In this document: one piece after another, positions 40,727 to 50,639 of the stretch
Layout of the letters: every line of letters begins with the position of its first letter
Position numbering within the stretch: position 1 is the stretch's first letter
Assembly (NCBI GenBank): GCA_022606425.2
Contig: JAHDVF020000223.1
Location: forward strand, 62,001-126,000
Direction of reading: 5' to 3'
Source of the DNA: Lepidostoma basale
Taxonomy: Eukaryota > Arthropoda > Insecta > Trichoptera > Lepidostomatidae
Length of the DNA stretch: 64,000 nucleotides
The notes under the pieces: model-generated
Database searches by the model: none
What the model was told of the DNA's origin: nothing
What the model saw: the letters and a program-made list of their open reading frames with translations, nothing else
Position numbers and translations under genes: made by a program

Positions 40727-40838
40727 ACTAACTAACTAACTAACCATCACGCCGTCTCCCCGAAAGGGTAGGCAGAAAGAATGGACTGTCACACTTTAAC
40801 CGATGCGGCACTCCATCCTTCTCTTTTCGCCCCGTAAT
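40727..40838 (-). mobile_element. SINE-L 3' fragment, (GTTA)n tail
   Basis: Five GTTA units, the LINE-R-derived end, then GGATGGAGTGCCGCATCGG and GGGGCGAAAAGAG on the minus strand. It is truncated within the SINE body. Confidence 0.7.
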
Positions 40839-40909
40839 TTTTATATGAAATAAAAAAAGTTTTCTTCTTTATTCGCCTATACTGTGTGTTGTGGATTCAC
40901 GTTTAAATA

Positions 40910-41250
40910 AATATATTAACACTTTGTATTTTCACAACACTTTTTTATCTATTCGCAGACATGTTTCGGTTGCCACACAACCTTCTTCGATCCACAAATT
41001 TTAAAAATTATAAACTATATTTAATTGAAGAAAACTTTCGGATAATTAATATTAATGCAATAATATCATTGCTTTTAATGCCTTTTTGTTTCTATTATTT
41101 GAAGATTACTTATTGTTCCAATATTTATAAGAGACCCCCTCCCCTTAATTCTAATAAGATTAAATTTACCCTTAGACATAACTTCACTTCGAAGAACCGA
41201 TACATGACAACAAAATGAGTGTTGTGAAAATACAATGTGTAATTCCATTT
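40910..41250. repeat. Foldback F10
   Basis: TTGTATTTTCACAACACT near 40925 is the inverted match of the sequence at 41218-41242. ACATGTTTCGGTTGCCACAC and its diverged partner near 41185-41205 continue the symmetry. On the minus strand GGTTG/CAACC is followed by GAAAC and ATGTC, with the core box changed to TCGAAGA. An 85-codon frame at 40961 (+) is an accident of the repeat. Confidence 0.6.
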
Positions 41251-41339
41251 ATTCAAATAAAAAAACAATAAAATATTTAAATCAAAAGCTTTAGGGTATA
41301 AAAATAAATCCCTTTTTTAACATAATAAATAACCCATTA

Positions 41340-41375
41340 ATTATTTCTTCTATGTTCGCCATACTTTGTGTTGTT
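41340..41375 (-). repeat. F2 flank fragment
   Basis: TTCTATGTTCGCCATACTTT is the reverse complement of the sequence that follows F2 at 35035-35060. Confidence 0.5.
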
Positions 41376-41526
41376 ATCATTAAGAACTTTAAATTTTAAA
41401 TTGATTCATAATATGTATTTGTTATAACAAAAGCATAAACGTTCCAAAATAAATCTTTATAACATCTGTCAAAACTGATCATATTTGTAAACAATTTTAT
41501 AATATTTTAAATATGTATCTTTATAA

Positions 41527-41640
41527 TATCACTGAGGAAGGACCGGTTGTCCGAAACATGTCTGATACTTAATTTAAATTGTTTTAAAGTTAGTGTTTTA
41601 TATGCAAAGTATACAGAAAAGAAAAAGACAGATTAATATT
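41527..41640 (+). ncRNA. Hammerhead-like motif with intact core, plus F2 downstream arm
   Basis: Helix I pairs TATCA (41527-41531) with TGATA (41563-41567). CTGAGGA lies at 41532-41538, an extra A, then perfect helix II GGAC/GTCC at 41540-41543/41549-41552. GAAAC is at 41553-41557, loop AT, and GTC at 41560-41562. The sequence to 41640 matches the outer arm of F2. There is no opposite arm within 100 bp. Confidence 0.7.
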
Positions 41641-42215
41641 TTTTTTTAACCTTGTAACCGTTATATTTATATATTTTGCACGTGTTATTACGCAATTTTT
41701 GGTTCTTGTAGTCTGTTAAAAATGTTTTTTTTTTTTGTTAATTTATATCGTTTTCCCGATGATGAATATCTCGCATTGTTTTTTTTGTATATATATTAAT
41801 TTATAAATAACATTTTAACCAGCATAAATTACCGATAACGATAAGGCAAATACGAAAGGAACCTCGGTTATCAAATTAGAAAGAATTAAAATAAAACCCA
41901 ACATAAAATAGCACATACGAAACACTCACAAACAATAGAGGTAAGATTTATAAAAAAAAATAGTTAAAGCACAAACATAGTAATAAAGGGGACGTGGGTT
42001 AGACTGGGATGGAATTTCGATATTACCTCTATTTGTCAAATCATAGCCTTTGTGATTCTGAGTAGGTCCAGACGAATTAGCTCCTTCGAATCACATCCAA
42101 TAACGCATCATTTATTTTCTCAGAATAAACATTTCACTCGGGAAAAGACCCCTGCCCACTATTAGTCAAACATTAATGTTCAAATACAATAAATGTTGGT
42201 ACAGTACCCGGCGAT
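41641..42215. other. No gene recognised
   Basis: AT-rich with homopolymer runs; no partner in the window. Confidence 0.4.
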
Positions 42216-42219
42216 AAAT

Positions 42220-42392
42220 AATACACATCGGTCTTAAGAAAGGGAATGTCGGCGATAATCGGCTAATATCGGTATTGTACAGCATCGTCTCTATCGCACG
42301 ATGAGCTAATAGTCGAATGACAAAAACGACGCTCTACAAGACCGAAGTTAGCCGATTATGGCCGAGAGCCTTTCTTAAGCCCGACGTATATA
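42220..42392. repeat. Foldback F11
   Basis: Arms of about 65 bp: ATCGGTCTTAAGAAAGG, GATAATCGGCTAA and ATCGGTATTGTACAGC on the left meet their inverted partners at 42325-42392. Mismatches are scattered. It may be a palindromic MITE; TSD not resolved. Confidence 0.65.
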
Positions 42393-42533
42393 ACATATAC
42401 TTTCATACCAAGCATCAAATTATTTAAAATTATATTGAATTTCTAACTCATATTCTATCTTTTTTGTATGAATTATATCGTGATATTTTCAAAACTCTCC
42501 CTGCGTTTCTGTTTCAAATCGAGAATTTATATA

Positions 42534-42824
42534 AGTAGACGCTCTCTTAACCGGCCTTGACGTTACCGACCCAGGGCCGGATAACGAAAAAGCCGGTTAA
42601 AGAGATGGTAGTGAAAAACACATGTAAAAAAACACTTTCGCGAGGATGAAAAAAAACACAATTTTAACAAATCACACATTAAAAATTAACATTTCACAAA
42701 CTGTAAAAAATATGTACAGAAAAAGCCACAAATCACTTCAATTTTTTTTTTAAAGTAGGCCTATAAGAGGCCGGTTAAAGCGGTGGGACGGTTAAAGCGG
42801 CGTCGGTTAAGATAACGTCTACTG
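42534..42824. mobile_element. pogo/Tigger-like MITE
   Basis: The left end AGTAGACGCTCTCTTAACCG and right end CGGTTAAGATAACGTCTACT are inverted, and internal AGGCCGGTTAAAG words repeat, a pattern known from pogo/Tigger-derived MITEs. 291 bp, no transposase. The TA target duplication could not be confirmed. Confidence 0.6.
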
Positions 42825-42829
42825 CACCT

Positions 42830-43215
42830 ATTTATTCATTTATTTTTATATTTAACTTTTAAAACTTAAATTTTAATGTAATTTTTACTTGCCGTATGTT
42901 ATTTGTTCGATTGTTTAGTTTAGTTAGTTTGAAGTAATTTTATGTATAATTTTTCACAAATTATTACACAATAAGTATATTTACTGGTTATAATAATGTC
43001 ATAAATAGTGTTTAAAATAACTCACGTCATAAAAAGTGTCAGGCAAATAACTCATGTCATAAATAGTGGGGCATTAATAATGAGTCGTCTCACGATAATC
43101 CCATATTAAATCGATTAAATAAAAAATAATAATTTGTAAAGTGGCTTAATTAAAAAAAAACTATTCTAAACTTTATTTTAAACACCATATTATACGTACA
43201 TATATTTATACAACA
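42830..43215. other. No gene recognised
   Basis: AT-rich. Near 43005-43075 the phrase ATGTCATAAATAGTG or ACGTCATAAAAAGTG is repeated three times at ~35-bp spacing. Confidence 0.4.
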
Positions 43216-43220
43216 GATAG

Positions 43221-43262
43221 TTTGCACCCAATTACTGTATACAATTTGTTTCTAGCTAGGAT
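43221..43262 (-). repeat. Isolated SINE-T 3' extension
   Basis: CACCCAATTACTGTATACAA with TTGTTTCTAGCTA matches the 3' extensions of the SINE-T copies at 31355 and 40465, without any SINE body. It may be a severely truncated insertion. Confidence 0.5.
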
Positions 43263-43604
43263 TTCAGAAGAAACAATAAGCAATTAAAAGCTTTGAATTC
43301 AAATAAGGAATAGAACAGAAAAATACAGGAATGAATTCAAATAAGAAATGGAATAGAAAAACAACACGATACAAAATTTAAAATTAAAAAAAAAAATAAA
43401 AAAAAAACAACAAAAAAAACACTTAAACAAACCTTCCGTAAGCCATGGCATGCAGTCTAATGAAATCATTGAAAGTCTCGAAAAGTTGTTAATTTTGAGG
43501 TCTTCAAAAATTTTCTGAAAAAAGTTATAAAAAATAAAATAAATCATATTTGTGTAATGTTTCGTATGCATTGTGGATATTTTAAATGTAATGGTGTAAA
43601 AAAA

Positions 43605-43742
43605 CTTACTAACTAACCAACACGCCGTCTCCCCGAAGGGGTAGACAGAAAGAATAGACTGCCACACTTTTCTTTCCTGACATACTTCTCTCGATTCCTC
43701 TACATTTATTCATCGTGTCATGCAGGCACGTCGATTTCTCCG
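43605..43742 (-). mobile_element. LINE-R terminal fragment, (GTTA) tail
   Basis: The minus strand covers RRAxMTxxMNVEESREVCQE and the SILSxYP terminus with TAGTTAGTAAG at its end. A further degenerate terminus is suggested at 43870-43915. Confidence 0.65.
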
Positions 43743-44011
43743 ATTGAAACATTAACCAAAAAATAATTTGGAAGAAATAACTTTTTAATAATTTGGGTAA
43801 AAAGAAACACTTCCTATACACAATAGATTAATTGTTCATAATACGTAACCACGCATTAACATTTAGGTAGCAGTAAACCATCAAGCCTTTTCCCCTGAGG
43901 CTCGGGTACATACCATACACGCAAGCCAATTGTTTTCTATAATACATTCAGCGTCGTAACAAATAACCAAAAATTATTTCTGAAGAATTATATTAAGTAA
44001 TCACTAGTTGC

Positions 44012-45165
44012 GATTCGTGATATGTTCACAGAAGTAAAGATTTTCTACCCTTTAAAAACAATCTTAATAACTTTAACTCTTACGTTAAAATTTCAAATAT
44101 TCACCATTAACAATATCATATTGTTATCTAGTTTTCTACACTACTGTCATACAATAATGATCTTCTTCTTCTTCTTCTTCTTCGATGGCCCTACAGCCCA
44201 TATCGATGCTTAGCCTCCAGTATTCTTCGCCTCCAATTCCTCCTGTCCTCCGCTTCGACCCTCCAATCTGACACTCTTAACAATCTTGCTCCATCTCTCC
44301 CAACTTCATCCTCCCATCGCAGCCTTGGTCGTCCAATTGGTCTTCTACCACCTGGGTGCCACTCCAGCAATCTTTTTGGGGTTCGCGATGACGGCATCCT
44401 CTGCACGTGACCGGCCCATCTCAGTCTATTCAGTCTGACCTGTGTGGAGAGACTGGGAGCTTTGTAAATATTGTACAGCTCGTCATTATGCCGCACTCTC
44501 CAGCCTTCACCGTCATTCACAGGTCCCAGAATTCTGCGCAGCACCCTTCTCTCAAAAGTATCCAGTCGCTCTGCGGATTTCGCTGTCATTGTCCACGCCT
44601 CACATCCATAGGTCACTACTGTTCGGATGATTGTTTTATACAGGGTGATTTTGGTTTTCCAGTGTACGTTTCTTGATTTGAGCGCTGATAGTAGAGAGAA
44701 GAATGTTTTGTTACCAATTGTGATTCTTCTTTCGATTTCCTTGTGATCTTCGTTTTCTTTTGTTATAGACGAGCCCAGGTAAGTGAAGTCTTCCACCATC
44801 TTAAAGTTGTATCTATCTTTAAATCTGATGGTTCGCCTTGAGTTATGGGTTGCATTCCTGGTTTGTTTCATTATTTTTGTCTTTTCTTCGTTTATCTCTA
44901 AACCCACCTCCTTGGCTGCTGTCTCTAAAGGCTCAAATACTTCTTGTACGGCTGCTAGGGATCTTCCTACAATAATGATCAGAACAAAATATTACAGAAA
45001 CGTTTTCGGGCATGCGCATCGTGTGCATTTCGAATTATTTTCAGAAAGAATCGATGTATTCCTCTCTCGTTCTCTTGTATTCAAAATAATACAAGAGAAC
45101 ACTCTTTATTGATGATATTCAGGTTTTTGCCTATTTTTATTATGATTTATTATTTTACCATACGC
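44012..45165 (-). repeat. Repeat A, copy 2, interrupted by an RTE-G insertion
   Basis: Minus-strand counterparts of the 1.5-kb and 54.6-kb copies: 44981-45165 is the first half and 44012-44162 the second half. Landmarks are AAACGTTTTCGGGCATGCGC and TTTTCTACACTACTGTCAT. Confidence 0.7.
44163..44968 (-). mobile_element. RTE-G insertion, longest RT C-terminus, perfect TSD
   Basis: The 12-bp TSD ACAATAATGATC is perfect (44151-44162/44969-44980). The 238-codon minus frame reads 'EINEEKTKIMKQTRN', 'FKMVEDFTYLGSSITKEN', 'TVVTYGCEAWTMTAKSAERL', 'FERRVLRRILGPVNDGEGW', 'RLRWAGHVQRMPSSRTPKRL', 'GRRPIGRPRLRWEDEVGRD' and ends HRYGL. EKTKIM and YLGS mark the end of the RT domain, so only the part after the palm is present. 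The (GAA)n tail is five to six units. With no internal stop, it is the youngest RTE-G copy here. Confidence 0.85.
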
Positions 45166-45189
45166 GAAATACGCTTTAGATATTTAAAA

Positions 45190-45542
45190 AAACTAGCTTT
45201 TACGCCGTCTCTTCGAAAGGGTATCCGGAATTAATAGACCTGCACACTGTTCTTTTCTAAGATAATTCTCTCGCTTCTTTAAAGAAGAGTTTGTGTGGGT
45301 AAGTGAATAGAGTTTTAAAACTAGTTTTTGGCAACGAGTTTATCAATAATAGCGATAATAGAATTCTGGGTCCGATTCTTATAAATGAAAGCGAATAATG
45401 AATCTGTCAGGAGGATGGGAGCAGAAAATATGCTGTCGAGATGAGATCCTTTATACGAACGGCTAACAAAACGATGTTTGTCAGTATTTCAAATGTCAAT
45501 ATCCGAAAGGAATGAAGAGCGAAAAAAAATATTATGAACTAT
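45190..45542 (-). mobile_element. LINE-R with 5' inversion (twin-priming structure)
   Basis: 45190-45285 is the LINE-R 3' end on the minus strand. 45288-45542 is an upstream LINE-R segment (GTGGGTAAGTGAATAGAG through the NIRKE region) on the plus strand. Read on the minus strand, an inverted 5' segment precedes the 3' end, the hallmark of twin priming known from L1. The copy is much decayed. Confidence 0.65.
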
Positions 45543-45559
45543 CAATACGAATAAAGACG

Positions 45560-45708
45560 TGTAATCTAGAAATATTATTAAACTTAATGGGAATGATATG
45601 TTTCCCCTTTCCAAACCATTATCAAATTTCAAATGATAATGGCGAAACACGACATTCCCATAAATTATAAAAAAATTCTAGAAAACCGACGTTTTTATTC
45701 ATTAAGGA
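45560..45708. repeat. Foldback F3, copy 2
   Basis: Left arm AATGGGAATGATATGTTTCC and right arm GAAACACGACATTCCCAT are inverted, with ATTATCAAATTT/AAATGATAAT at the centre. The outer right end (TTCTAGAAAACCGACG) matches the 14.2-kb copy. Confidence 0.6.
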
Positions 45709-45814
45709 GTTTTATATCATTGTTCAAGTAACTATAAATATTGTTAACAACATGATTAATGTATCACTGTTTTAATTTGGACCGGAACGCATGAAGATAG
45801 TGTACAATTACAAT

Positions 45815-45994
45815 GTGTGAGTATGGAGTCGCAGAAGATAGAGAAAAAAACATGGTATGAACGAATCAATAAAATTTAAAATGTCAGTCAATCGATATGC
45901 GTGAAGGACCTGTTTTGTGAAGCAGGATAAAAAGGTATGTCAGGATAGAACAGTGTAACGGTCCAGGGAAACGGCGTGATAGTTAGTTAGTTAA
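45815..45994 (+). mobile_element. LINE-R fragment, (GTTA) tail
   Basis: EKTWYERINKI and REVCQDRTV-like parts are readable with several small deletions. It ends GGCGTGATAGTTAGTTAGTT. Confidence 0.6.
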
Positions 45995-45999
45995 GTAAT

Positions 46000-46620
46000 G
46001 GGTTTAGGTTGAGAACGCAAGAAAATTATCGCGGAATGCACACAAAGAAATGTCATCTGTGTGAACGAACTGTGTATCGGGAGCGGACCCCCGTCCCACG
46101 ATGCGTAATTGCTTTTTCTACCACTATTCATTTTCCAGACCGCACCCCCAGTCGCTAACCGCATACTCATTATATTGCATGTAAACAACTTTAGAAATGT
46201 GACTCTCTTTAATTAAAATAAACAATAACAAGCTATCGTAATAATAAACGATCCCTCATTACTTAATGACATTCCCAAAGTCACTTTGACAAGTGTGATA
46301 CTTACTACCCATACGTTTTAAATTTGTAAAAAATTCTATGGTATAATGACAATTAATTTTTTTTTAACTTCACATCGCTAAGGTAAATGCGAAAAGTATT
46401 ATCAACTCGATTATCAATAAATTATTAGGTTGTTTGTTAACAAAATCGGAAACCATAAAGACAGAAGTAGTATTGTGCACTATCTTATCAGAACATTGTT
46501 CCGTGTATCAAAAATAGATAGGCGAGATGTAGATTTTTGTATTTTTTATGAGTAAGACAATACACATTTATGTAATGTACAATAAAACATTGTATGGCAT
46601 AACATAAGACTCATACACAA
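46000..46620. other. No gene assigned; GC-richer block 46055-46165
   Basis: The minus frame 45991-46188 includes a GC-richer segment unlike the repeats here (46060-46160). It shows no domain I can name and no clear splice pair, so no gene is called. The rest is AT-rich. Confidence 0.35.
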
Positions 46621-46624
46621 GAAA

Positions 46625-46825
46625 ATAAATATAGAGGCCGTGCCAAAGCGACCCAGAGGACGTGGTATGCCCAAATTGACGTGGATGGGACTCATTCAAA
46701 GGAGTCTGCAGAGATGCAGGGCCCACCAGACGCCACCCACGACAGACAGTCCTGGAGACGCCATACAAGGAGGGCCTACCACAAGCAAATGGGACAAGGC
46801 TGGAAAGAAGAAGAAGAAGGCCTTA
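46625..46825 (+). mobile_element. RTE-like 3' fragment with (GAA)n tail
   Basis: One frame starts 'RPRGRGMPKLTWMGLIQ' and another continues 'DATHDRQSWRRHTRRAYH' to KEEEE from the tail. A frameshift between them kills the copy. GRPKLTW...DRxxWR is a LINE C-terminal pattern. Confidence 0.65.
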
Positions 46826-46907
46826 TAATCAAAGGCTCACTAGGTGGTTTGGACACCCTTATAAATAAACAAAGTTTTTTTTTAATGTATGAATTGTAGC
46901 AATTTAT

Positions 46908-46950
46908 CTATTCTTCTTCTTCATCCTATTCCTGTCCACTCCTGGATAAA
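46908..46950 (-). mobile_element. Minimal RTE-G 3' end
   Basis: TTCTTCTTCTTCATCCTATT with CTGTCCACTCCTGGA is the minus-strand end of the family at 54100-54222. Only about 40 bp remain. Confidence 0.5.
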
Positions 46951-47224
46951 ACCAAACAACTAAAACCATAACTATGCGCTAATTTTCCACTATTGAGTTT
47001 TGTAGCTCGGTGCGAAGAGTACACTGTGCCAATCGCGATGGTACTCCGTAAGATTCTTCGCTGACTTGCTTGCAGCTTAGCTCCAAGCAAGGCTCTTACC
47101 TATGTGGCCGTATTCTTCTACAATGGTTTGCTAGTTTTATACAAAGCTTTATGTTTAACAAAGTATTCGAATTTAAAATATTGATTTTAAAACATTTGAC
47201 CTCAGCATATAACAACCACAAACT

Positions 47225-47315
47225 CACATTACCAACAATGTCTCCTAGAGACGTAAGAGAAGTAGCCAATAGAGCTGAACCTCTGTAAGTCAGAAGATCC
47301 AACTCCATGTTCCTG
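47225..47315 (+). repeat. M1-related fragment
   Basis: CACATTACCAACAATGTC, GACGTAAGAGAAGTAGCC and AGCTGAACCTCTGTAAG match the inner part of M1. Another short piece lies at 51420-51475. Confidence 0.6.
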
Positions 47316-47319
47316 TTAT

Positions 47320-47640
47320 ATAGATTTATTTAATTTTTATAGATTTATCTAGTGCTTTAGCTAGGCGAAAGTTTCCTTTATTATTAATTATTTGGTATGG
47401 AAATTAAAATTCTTATTTGAGAAATAATAAATTAGGTTTTAACATTTTAACATCACATTTGTTTCCGTCAATTTTTGATACTTCATATCATGATTAATAA
47501 AGATAAGAATGCCTAGTTTTAATCAACGATTGTACACGTAAATAAAGATAAGGATACCTAGTTTAAAATGATTGTATTTGAAATACTATTGCTTTGTTTT
47601 TTTATTGTTACGTAAGTAACGTTATATAATACATTTAACA
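47320..47640. other. No gene recognised
   Basis: AT-rich. AATAAAGATAAGAATGCCTAG and AATAAAGATAAGGATACCTAG, each less one base of context, form a short direct repeat at 47496 and 47540. Confidence 0.4.
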
Positions 47641-47644
47641 TCGG

Positions 47645-47892
47645 TATACATTAACGATGTGAATGGGACTAGAAACAGAGAAAGACGAAGGAAAATGTGG
47701 CACAATCAAATCAAACAAATATTAAACGTCGGCCACGTGGGGAATCGGAGAAATCAACACGTGTGCATGAAACGATGCATGTATTATATATTGAGGAAGC
47801 GAGAGAAGTAGAATGTCTGGAAATAATAGTTTGGGAGTCTATTCTTTTTTCCTATCCCTTCGGAGAGACGGCGTGATAGTTAGAAAGTTGGT
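47645..47892 (+). mobile_element. LINE-R fragment, (GTTA)-type tail
   Basis: It runs YINDVNGTRNRERRRKMWHN, QIKQILNVGHVG, then MKRCMYYIEEAREV and the terminus GGAGAGACGGCGTGATAG. Frameshifts lie near 47790. Confidence 0.7.
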
Positions 47893-48002
47893 AAACGTAT
47901 TTTTTTTTGTAATTTCCTTGCATTAGGAGTAATCGTTGGCGAACACAAGGTATACAAAATATAATACACTTAAATATGCGCTTTTCCTTAAAATCAGAAT
48001 TC

Positions 48003-48055
48003 ACATAATCTGAAGATGTCAGTAAGCTGTCGAAACCGGTCGACACTAAAGAACG
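48003..48055 (+). ncRNA. Hammerhead-like motif, intact core
   Basis: CTGAAGA lies at 48010-48016, an extra T, helix II GTCAG/CTGTC (48018-48022/48027-48031, one mismatch) with a TAAG loop. GAAAC is at 48032-48036, a 2-nt loop CG, and GTC at 48039-48041. Helix I is not convincing. The GAAACCGGTC end links it to the F4 family, where the core box is mutated. Confidence 0.5.
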
Positions 48056-48115
48056 AGTGGAATAAAACTAAATGTATTTTATAAATTTAATAATGCAGTA
48101 ATCGACAACAACAGT

Positions 48116-48270
48116 CTATCACGCCGTTTCCCTGAAAGGTTATGCTGACAGAATAGACCGCCACACTACTCTACACTGACACACCTATTTTGATTTCTCC
48201 ACATTCATACAGCGAGTTATACACGCACGTCGATTCTTACGACTTTTAACATGACCGATATTTAAAGTTT
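48116..48270 (-). mobile_element. LINE-R terminal fragment
   Basis: The minus strand reads from the NIGHVKSRKNRRACITRCMN-like region to the terminus ACCTTTCAGGGAAACGGCG. It is of the same age class as 28433-28495. Confidence 0.6.
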
Positions 48271-48337
48271 GAAGTTCACAAATGTAACATATACTGTATT
48301 TATCATTATTCTACACATTGAACATCTCCCAAATTAG

Positions 48338-48495
48338 AAGTCGAGAAAATAGACGAGCGTGTGTGTTACGATGTTTGAATGTAGAATAATCTCGAGAGGT
48401 ACGTCAGAGGAGAGCACTGTGGCAGTCCATCCTCTCTGCCTATCTCACCAGGGAAACGGCGTGATGATAAATTAGTTAGTTAGTTAAACATCCGA
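48338..48495 (+). mobile_element. LINE-R terminal fragment, (GTTA)n tail
   Basis: The SREN-RRACVLRCLNVE part is readable with changes; it ends GGGAAACGGCGTGATGATAA then TTAGTTAGTTAG. Confidence 0.65.
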
Positions 48496-48849
48496 GTTTT
48501 TCATTCGATTTTTCATTAAGATCACGAAAATTCATTATTTTGTTCTCGTTTTTTTTGTTGATCGTGTGTTTTCGTTTAGAGCTATTAAATTTAAGGAAAA
48601 CCTTCGATATGAATTATGACTCGACAGAATTCAACGGTTTGTTTCGACGGTGTAACTACTCTACGAGTATAAAGCCGATTGCGCGACTGATACCCTTGGT
48701 GCCAAGTAGGGAGATAAGGAGTTTCCAATTCACGTAGGATTAACGACTGGAGCACTGCAGCGAAAGCGTATTTCTTCTACTTCTAAATTGGATGTCTCTA
48801 CTTCTAAATCTTATATTGGATGGAAGTCGCTATGACCTTTTTGTACAGA

Positions 48850-49185
48850 GTCTGTAGACTCTCAGCTGTCATTCCATCTCTTGTGGGTTCTTCCAGGCAT
48901 CATTCTTTCCTTTGGTTTCCCATATATGGCAAGATCTGAGAAAATCCGGGATATCACACATTTCTCTGATCGTGGTGTTTCTTATTCTGTCGCGTAGAGT
49001 TCTGCTTGTTCTTTTTAGGGTTTTCCTCTCTGTGGTTTTGAAGAGAAGTGATTTAGTGCGAACTGTGTCAGTTCTTGTTTCGATGCCATATGTCATTATC
49101 AGTCTGACACAGGTTTTGTAAATTCCGACTTTACTATTTACTCTGTATGTCAGGTTTTTGAATAAGTCATTGCACATACAACGCA
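48850..49185 (-). mobile_element. RTE-G-related RT fragment
   Basis: The minus frame 48869-49177 reads 'SKVGIYKTCVRLIMTYGIET', then TERKTLKRTSRTLRDRIRN and TTIREMCDI. This is the same module as 1665-2110 but lacking the C-terminal third; no tail is visible. Confidence 0.75.
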
Positions 49186-49189
49186 GAAC

Positions 49190-49620
49190 GAAACCGGATC
49201 GAATTCAGTTCGCCTCACGTCCGCAACAAGTTCGTACGTGTCGACAGATTATTTCAGAAACATGATACAAAATTTTTCGATATTCGTTAGAGTTTCGCAT
49301 CCGCTTCGTTTTCGCTGCAGTGTGCTATTTAAGTTAATTGACTAAGATAGTATCAAAAGGTAGCGGTTTCGCGAGGAAAAAATGCCTTGGTGTTCCGTTG
49401 TTGTCGATTGGTTCTGTGTGCCGCCTGTCACGGCCTGCGACCAGAACCCATAACGTAATGAATGGGATCGTTAAATCAGATGCCATTATGTTACGTGGAC
49501 CCACAAGTACGGCCACAAGACGCAAAACAACAGTTATTGGTAGCTCTAGTCACTTTGTATGTATGGTACGGGAAATGACGAAAAATATAGGTACAATCAT
49601 TATAAAAGATGATTAATTTA
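49190..49620. other. GC-richer unclassified block
   Basis: The composition differs from the surroundings. A 92-codon plus frame (49338-49616) and a partly overlapping minus frame both stay open, but neither shows a domain or splice sites I trust. TCAGTTCG at 49208 resembles an insect initiator element. It could be an exon remnant or the 5' end of an unknown element. Confidence 0.35.
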
Positions 49621-49754
49621 TATTTTCGTAGACACATCCCGCTATAACGAACCCAACGGTATGAACGCTACAATGATTTGAATGATGTATTTATTGTTTC
49701 TTGAACAATAATGTAAAACTCCATATTAATCTATTTCTTCAGACTTATCAGTGA

Positions 49755-50630
49755 ATTCTTTGAGAATTTTGTCATCTTGAAGGATATCCATCTTTATGTT
49801 CCGGGTGGTTATCTTCGACAGCGACAGCACAGACTAATTTAACTCCCAGTATGTATAATCTACCTGCCTTTGTTGATGCCGTTTGAGAGAGCAATCAAAC
49901 TGTTGAACATGGTCGCTTCGGAGATCGATGTCTTTCATATTAGTGAAAGTACGTTCAGAAGACAAATATTCTGGTATTAGAACCATCTTTCATACGTTCC
50001 TGGCATTATTTATTATATTTTTACTCTTCTCAATAGATGCCTTAAACCAGTGATACTTGACCGGGGCGCCAGCGCCCCTTTGTAGGCGTTTTGGAGGGCT
50101 GGCGGGGCGTTTTTAAATTTTCGCATTTAGGGGGCGCTGGAGAAGTTCGAGTGGACATTGCGTCAATATAGAAAAATAAGCTCATTTACGAGCTATGCAC
50201 ACTTACACACTTTTACACATTCTTAAGAAGCTTTGATTTATAAGTTCTGTTAAATAAACAACACGCTCATACGCAAAATTTTTAACTTGGGCATAATACT
50301 CAACATCATGTTCTTCAGATAAAAGAAAAGCTCATTTAAAATAGTTATATCACCTATGATTGTTTTGATATAGGACAAATTTTGTACCATCCGAGGCTTT
50401 TTTATTTATAGTAGGAAATCCATTGCACTAAATACATACCTACCTAATGATAGAAAAACGTAAATTTTAAATTTCGTTTTTTGTTTGGGGGGGGGGGCGT
50501 TGGATAATTTTACTGTGGTAAAGTGGGCGATTCTTTCAATACGGTTAAGCAACACTACCATAAACTATATTTTTTGTTCGTAATACCTTTTCAGAAAATA
50601 AACTGGTTTGATTGTAATAAAATATCATTT
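49755..50630 (+). mobile_element. LINE-C copy interrupted by a hAT MITE
   Basis: 49755-50047 encodes ILKDIHLYVPGGYLRQRQHR-like sequence and 'IDVFHISESTFRRQI'. After the insertion, 50558-50630 resumes the LINE-C 3' UTR (GTTCGTAATACC, AGAAAATAAACTGGTTTG). The copy is older than the hAT insertion. Confidence 0.75.
50048..50557. mobile_element. hAT-type MITE inside LINE-C
   Basis: The left end is CAGTGATACTTGACCGGGGC and the right end, complemented, TAGTGTTGCTTAACCG. The 8-bp flanks CCTTAAAC (50040-50047) and CCATAAAC (50558-50565) differ by one base, as expected of a hAT target duplication. It contains an 11-G run near 50487. No transposase frame. Confidence 0.75.
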
Positions 50631-50639
50631 CATAAAATA

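Noticed and set aside
49338..49616. Possible zinc-finger (THAP-like) exon beginning MPWC at 49380
   Set aside because: Only the first residues look similar; the downstream Cys/His and AVPTIF-type residues are missing and the frame stops soon.
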